A DNA stretch of 39,226 nucleotides, taken from IMG/VR virus record IMGVR_UViG_3300027784_000769, positions 1-39,226 of that record; one strand, given 5' to 3'. The DNA is from a virus. The notes beneath the pieces are model-generated. The model was given only the letters and a program-made list of their open reading frames with translations. It was not told where the DNA came from and searched no databases. The position numbers were made by a program, and so were the translations under genes. Below, one piece after another: positions 36,975 to 39,226 of this stretch. Positions within the stretch are counted from its first letter, which is position 1. Every line of letters begins with the position of its first letter.

Positions 36975-37979
36975 ATGGGTAAAGGACAATACACAAACGC
37001 TGAACTTTTGGCACGTGTTGACGGTGCGTTTAAGGCGATCACAGTTGGCGACTTGGACGAAGGTATTTTAACTCCGGACAAGTTTGATCAGTTTGTGCGC
37101 GTTATTCAGCGGAGGACGCGGATCTTGGATGAAGCTCGGTTTATACCTATGGACAGTCAGCAGGTGGAAATCGACCGTGTTGGCTTTGTTGGCCGGGTGC
37201 TGCGCGCAGGGCTTGAAAGCGATAAAACTTCTCACAAAACGTTGGAGGAAGGCGATCACGTTAAGCCGGAGTTTTGGAACAATAAACTTATCGCGCAGGA
37301 ATTGCAGGCCATTACTGGTATAAAGGATCAGGCTTTAAGGCGGAACATTGAACGCGGCAACTTTGAAGATACGTTGCTGGACTTGTTCGGTGAAGCTGCA
37401 GGCCGCGACCTTGAGGAATTTAACGTTCGGGCAGATACCGATACTGCTTATGGCACGGACGCCGTTTTAAGCTTGACTGACGGCTGGGCAAAGCTTGCGG
37501 AGAACCATATTTACGGGCAGAACGGCGACTTTGATCCTTCTGATAGCGATGCTTATCCCGAAAATATGTTTGAAGCGCTGCTTAGTGCCATTCCTAAAAA
37601 GTATCTGCAGAACCGTTCTGAATGGCGTTTTTATGTTGACTGGGACGTGGAAAACGCTTACCGGAACCTCTTGCGTGAGCGTCAGACCAGCTTGGGTGAT
37701 GCCGCAACTTTACAGCATCAGGATTTAACTTACAAGGGTATCCCTGTTCGTTATGTTCCTATGCTGGAACGCGATAACGCTTCTCAAGGCGATATTGCAA
37801 TGCTGCAGCATCCCGATAACATGGTTTGGGGCTTGTTCCATGAGGTTACGATTGAACGGGATCGGATACCTAAAGAACGGCGCACGGATTTCGTGTTAAC
37901 GCTGGAAGGCGACGCTCACTATGAAGATGAAAACGCCGCGGTTGTGGCGCACATCGATAAAAGCTCGCCTGAAAGTTAA
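36975..37979 (+). CDS. major capsid protein
   Basis: 334 residues. It directly follows protease-scaffold, with GAAAGGAGG before ATG 36975. The sequence has an N-terminal helix (YTNAELLARVDGAFKA), ARFIPMDSQQVEIDRVGF, 'LDLFGEAAGRDLEEF' spine-like helix, SEWRFYVDWDVENAYRNLL, and a C-terminal strand region (GIPVRYVPML, IAMLQHPDNMVWGLFHEVTIERDR). This order of extended arm, spine helix and peripheral strands fits HK97-fold capsids. No separate decoration domain is seen. Most likely the main shell protein. Confidence 0.75.
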   Translation: MGKGQYTNAELLARVDGAFKAITVGDLDEGILTPDKFDQFVRVIQRRTRILDEARFIPMDSQQVEIDRVGFVGRVLRAGLESDKTSHKTLEEGDHVKPEFWNNKLIAQELQAITGIKDQALRRNIERGNFEDTLLDLFGEAAGRDLEEFNVRADTDTAYGTDAVLSLTDGWAKLAENHIYGQNGDFDPSDSDAYPENMFEALLSAIPKKYLQNRSEWRFYVDWDVENAYRNLLRERQTSLGDAATLQHQDLTYKGIPVRYVPMLERDNASQGDIAMLQHPDNMVWGLFHEVTIERDRIPKERRTDFVLTLEGDAHYEDENAAVVAHIDKSSPES

Positions 37980-37998
37980 TCCATAAAGGAGGGCAACG

Positions 37999-38023
37999 GG
38001 GCGGCAGTTAATAGCTGCCGCCC
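37999..38023 (+). promoter_or_regulatory. intergenic GC hairpin with TTAA-type loop (copy 3)
   Basis: GGGCGGCAG (37999-38007) pairs with CTGCCGCCC (38015-38023), loop TTAATAG. It lies between a ribosome-site-like AAAGGAGGG (37985-37993) and ATG 38034, which has no site of its own nearby; folding would bring the two within reach. Confidence 0.6.
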
Positions 38024-38033
38024 TTAGCTTAAA

Positions 38034-38483
38034 ATGACAAAAAAACAGTTAAGCAGGGCGGCTTTACCGCTTAAGGACTATGAACAAGAGGATTTTGCCG
38101 GGCTGCCGCTGGTTAAGGGCATATCTGGCGCGAAAAAAGTTGTTTGTTTTGACCCCGAAGCTGAATTTAATACCAGTTTGATTAGAATAGGGCTGCAGCA
38201 GTTGGATCGTTGGGAAGTTTTGGTTCCCTTTAGGCGATACAACGAGCTTGCAGTTGATTTTTTTGGGGAAAAAGATCCGGCCATGAAGCAGGCGTTGGGT
38301 GATTTGCGGATACCAGTTTATGATCCGCGGCTGGTTATGCTGCGCGTTAACAATACGACGCGCGCGTTGTGGAAACGTTATAATGAGTTAAGCGCAGAAT
38401 ATGACTGGCGGATCGCGTTTCAATTGGCGTTGTGGGAAACAAAGCCGCATTATTATCCGCTTCCGGCAGGTGTTTGGATATGA
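38034..38483 (+). CDS. phage protein after the capsid gene, unknown
   Basis: 149 residues. Features: KVVCFDPEAEFNTSLIRIGL, WEVLVPFRRYNELAV, then VYDPRLVMLRVNN and helical end (ALWKRYNELSAEYDWRIAFQ). A position right after the capsid often holds head-tail connector or completion proteins, but no family is recognised. It overlaps the methyltransferase gene by 4 nt (ATGA). The ribosome site may be reached across the hairpin at 37999-38023. Confidence 0.5.
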   Translation: MTKKQLSRAALPLKDYEQEDFAGLPLVKGISGAKKVVCFDPEAEFNTSLIRIGLQQLDRWEVLVPFRRYNELAVDFFGEKDPAMKQALGDLRIPVYDPRLVMLRVNNTTRALWKRYNELSAEYDWRIAFQLALWETKPHYYPLPAGVWI

Positions 38484-39226
38484 GCATAAATCAAGTTATA
38501 CACGGTGATTGCTTAGAAGTCATGCCATCACTGCCCGATAAAAGTATAGACATGATTTTATGCGATTTACCTTACGGCACAACTGCTTGTAAATGGGATA
38601 GCATAATACCGTTTGAACCGTTATGGGCAGAATATAAACGGTTGATAAAAGATAATGGTGCGATAGTGTTGACGGCAGACCAACCATTTACAAGTGTATT
38701 GATAACAAGTAATTTATCTGATTATAAATACCGTTGGGTTTGGGATAAAATGCGGGGCGTTGGACATTTAAACGCAAGGCATAGACCAATGATGAGCGCA
38801 GAAGACATTTGCGTTTTTTGTGACGGTGTGACAAAATACAACCCACAAATGCGGGAAAGGGAAAACCCCCGTAAAAGTAAAAACTATGGAACACAAGAAT
38901 GTTATGGTAAGACAAGAGATATCTTTGACGGTGAGGTTTTAATGGAAAAGCACCCTATCAATATTTTAAGGTTTAGTAAATCAGAACAATCAGATATGTT
39001 ATTACACCCTACACAAAAACCCGTTGCCCTGTTTGAATATCTAATTAAAACCTACACCAATGAAGGTGAAACGGTATTAGATAATTGCGCAGGTTCAGGA
39101 ACAACAGCAATAGCCTGCATAAACACTAACCGCAATTATATCCTAATCGAGAAGTATAAAAAATATGTAGATATGATCAACGAGCGAATATCCGAGCACG
39201 AACAGCAGGCATCATTATTTGGAGGC
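38480..39226 (+). CDS. DNA methyltransferase (beta-class amino-MTase), 3' end cut by window edge
   Basis: 249 residues are visible and the frame is open at the window end. Near the N-terminus, VIHGDCLEVMPSLPDKSIDMI and CDLPYGTT (catalytic DPPY-type motif, Leu for the first Pro) at about residue 28; near the C-terminus, HPTQKPVALFEYLIK and LDNCAGSGTTAIA at about 200. Motif IV before motif I is the order of beta-class N6-adenine/N4-cytosine methyltransferases. Codons and base composition are clearly more AT-rich than all other genes here, with one GATC against about ten or more per kb elsewhere, so it is likely a recent acquisition. ATG overlaps the previous stop (ATGA). Confidence 0.85.
   Translation, partial: MSINQVIHGDCLEVMPSLPDKSIDMILCDLPYGTTACKWDSIIPFEPLWAEYKRLIKDNGAIVLTADQPFTSVLITSNLSDYKYRWVWDKMRGVGHLNARHRPMMSAEDICVFCDGVTKYNPQMRERENPRKSKNYGTQECYGKTRDIFDGEVLMEKHPINILRFSKSEQSDMLLHPTQKPVALFEYLIKTYTNEGETVLDNCAGSGTTAIACINTNRNYILIEKYKKYVDMINERISEHEQQASLFGG

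Noticed and set aside
1-39226. A lysogeny module
   Set aside because: No integrase, excisionase or C1/Cro pair was found; the single XRE protein does not prove lysogeny. Genes outside the window could change this.

Overview
The window is a contiguous piece of a tailed double-stranded DNA phage genome (Caudoviricetes). It carries small and large terminase subunits, an SPP1/Mu-type head morphogenesis protein, portal, an XkdF-like prohead protease with scaffold, a major capsid protein, tail-fibre genes, a holin-like protein, and a replication module built on a primase-helicase. Every convincing gene lies on the + strand. I see no integrase, excisionase or partition gene here, so nothing points to lysogeny apart from one small XRE-type regulator. 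Strong AGGAGG-type ribosome sites, frequent GTG and TTG starts, TAATG stop/start overlaps and sigma-70-like promoters with 17-bp spacers suggest a Bacillota host, perhaps Clostridia-like. The host assignment is inference. The window ends cut genes at both sides (1..144 and 38480..39226), so the tail-assembly genes expected after the capsid are mostly outside.

Layout. 0-7.7 kb: distal tail and lysis (Gp80-like tail-fibre protein, a metallophosphoesterase-LamG protein, a protein of about 23 Gly/Ala-rich repeats, a BppU-like protein, a deoxyribosyltransferase-like protein, a second metallophosphoesterase, a holin-like protein, a terminator). 7.7-8.35 kb: a gene-free stretch with a promoter and a candidate structured RNA leader. 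8.35-12.7 kb: amidoligase, DUF6011-like protein, many small proteins and a gamma-glutamylcyclotransferase, with three copies of a two-hairpin/pseudoknot-like leader element between genes. 12.7-20.4 kb: XRE regulator, DUF932 protein, SNF2 helicase, coiled-coil protein, SSB-like protein, primase-helicase and an iteron-rich candidate replication origin. 20.4-25.3 kb: VRR-NUC nuclease, guanylate-kinase-like protein, small membrane proteins, an MT-A70 methyltransferase, and a zinc-finger/HTH protein. 25.3-29.4 kb: a candidate small RNA, a ParB/DNA-methyltransferase/PP-loop ATPase fusion, an unrecognised protein, and a Mom-like acyltransferase. 29.3-38 kb: tRNA-like element, small Cys-rich protein, intracellular-type subtilase, terminase, portal, head protein, a second tRNA/tmRNA-like element with its own promoter, protease-scaffold, and capsid. 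38-39.2 kb: a small hypothetical and an AT-rich DNA methyltransferase of different composition.

How the genes fit. The strongest candidate for an undescribed system is the block 23.9-29.3 kb. It combines an adenine methyltransferase, a three-domain ParB-methyltransferase-PP-loop protein, an unknown partner and a Mom-like protein. Together they look like a phage DNA hypermodification pathway, and the genome around them is unusually rich in GATC. A second candidate is the amidoligase/gamma-glutamylcyclotransferase block with its repeated structured leaders. Functions are inferred from motifs read by eye; no database search was possible.
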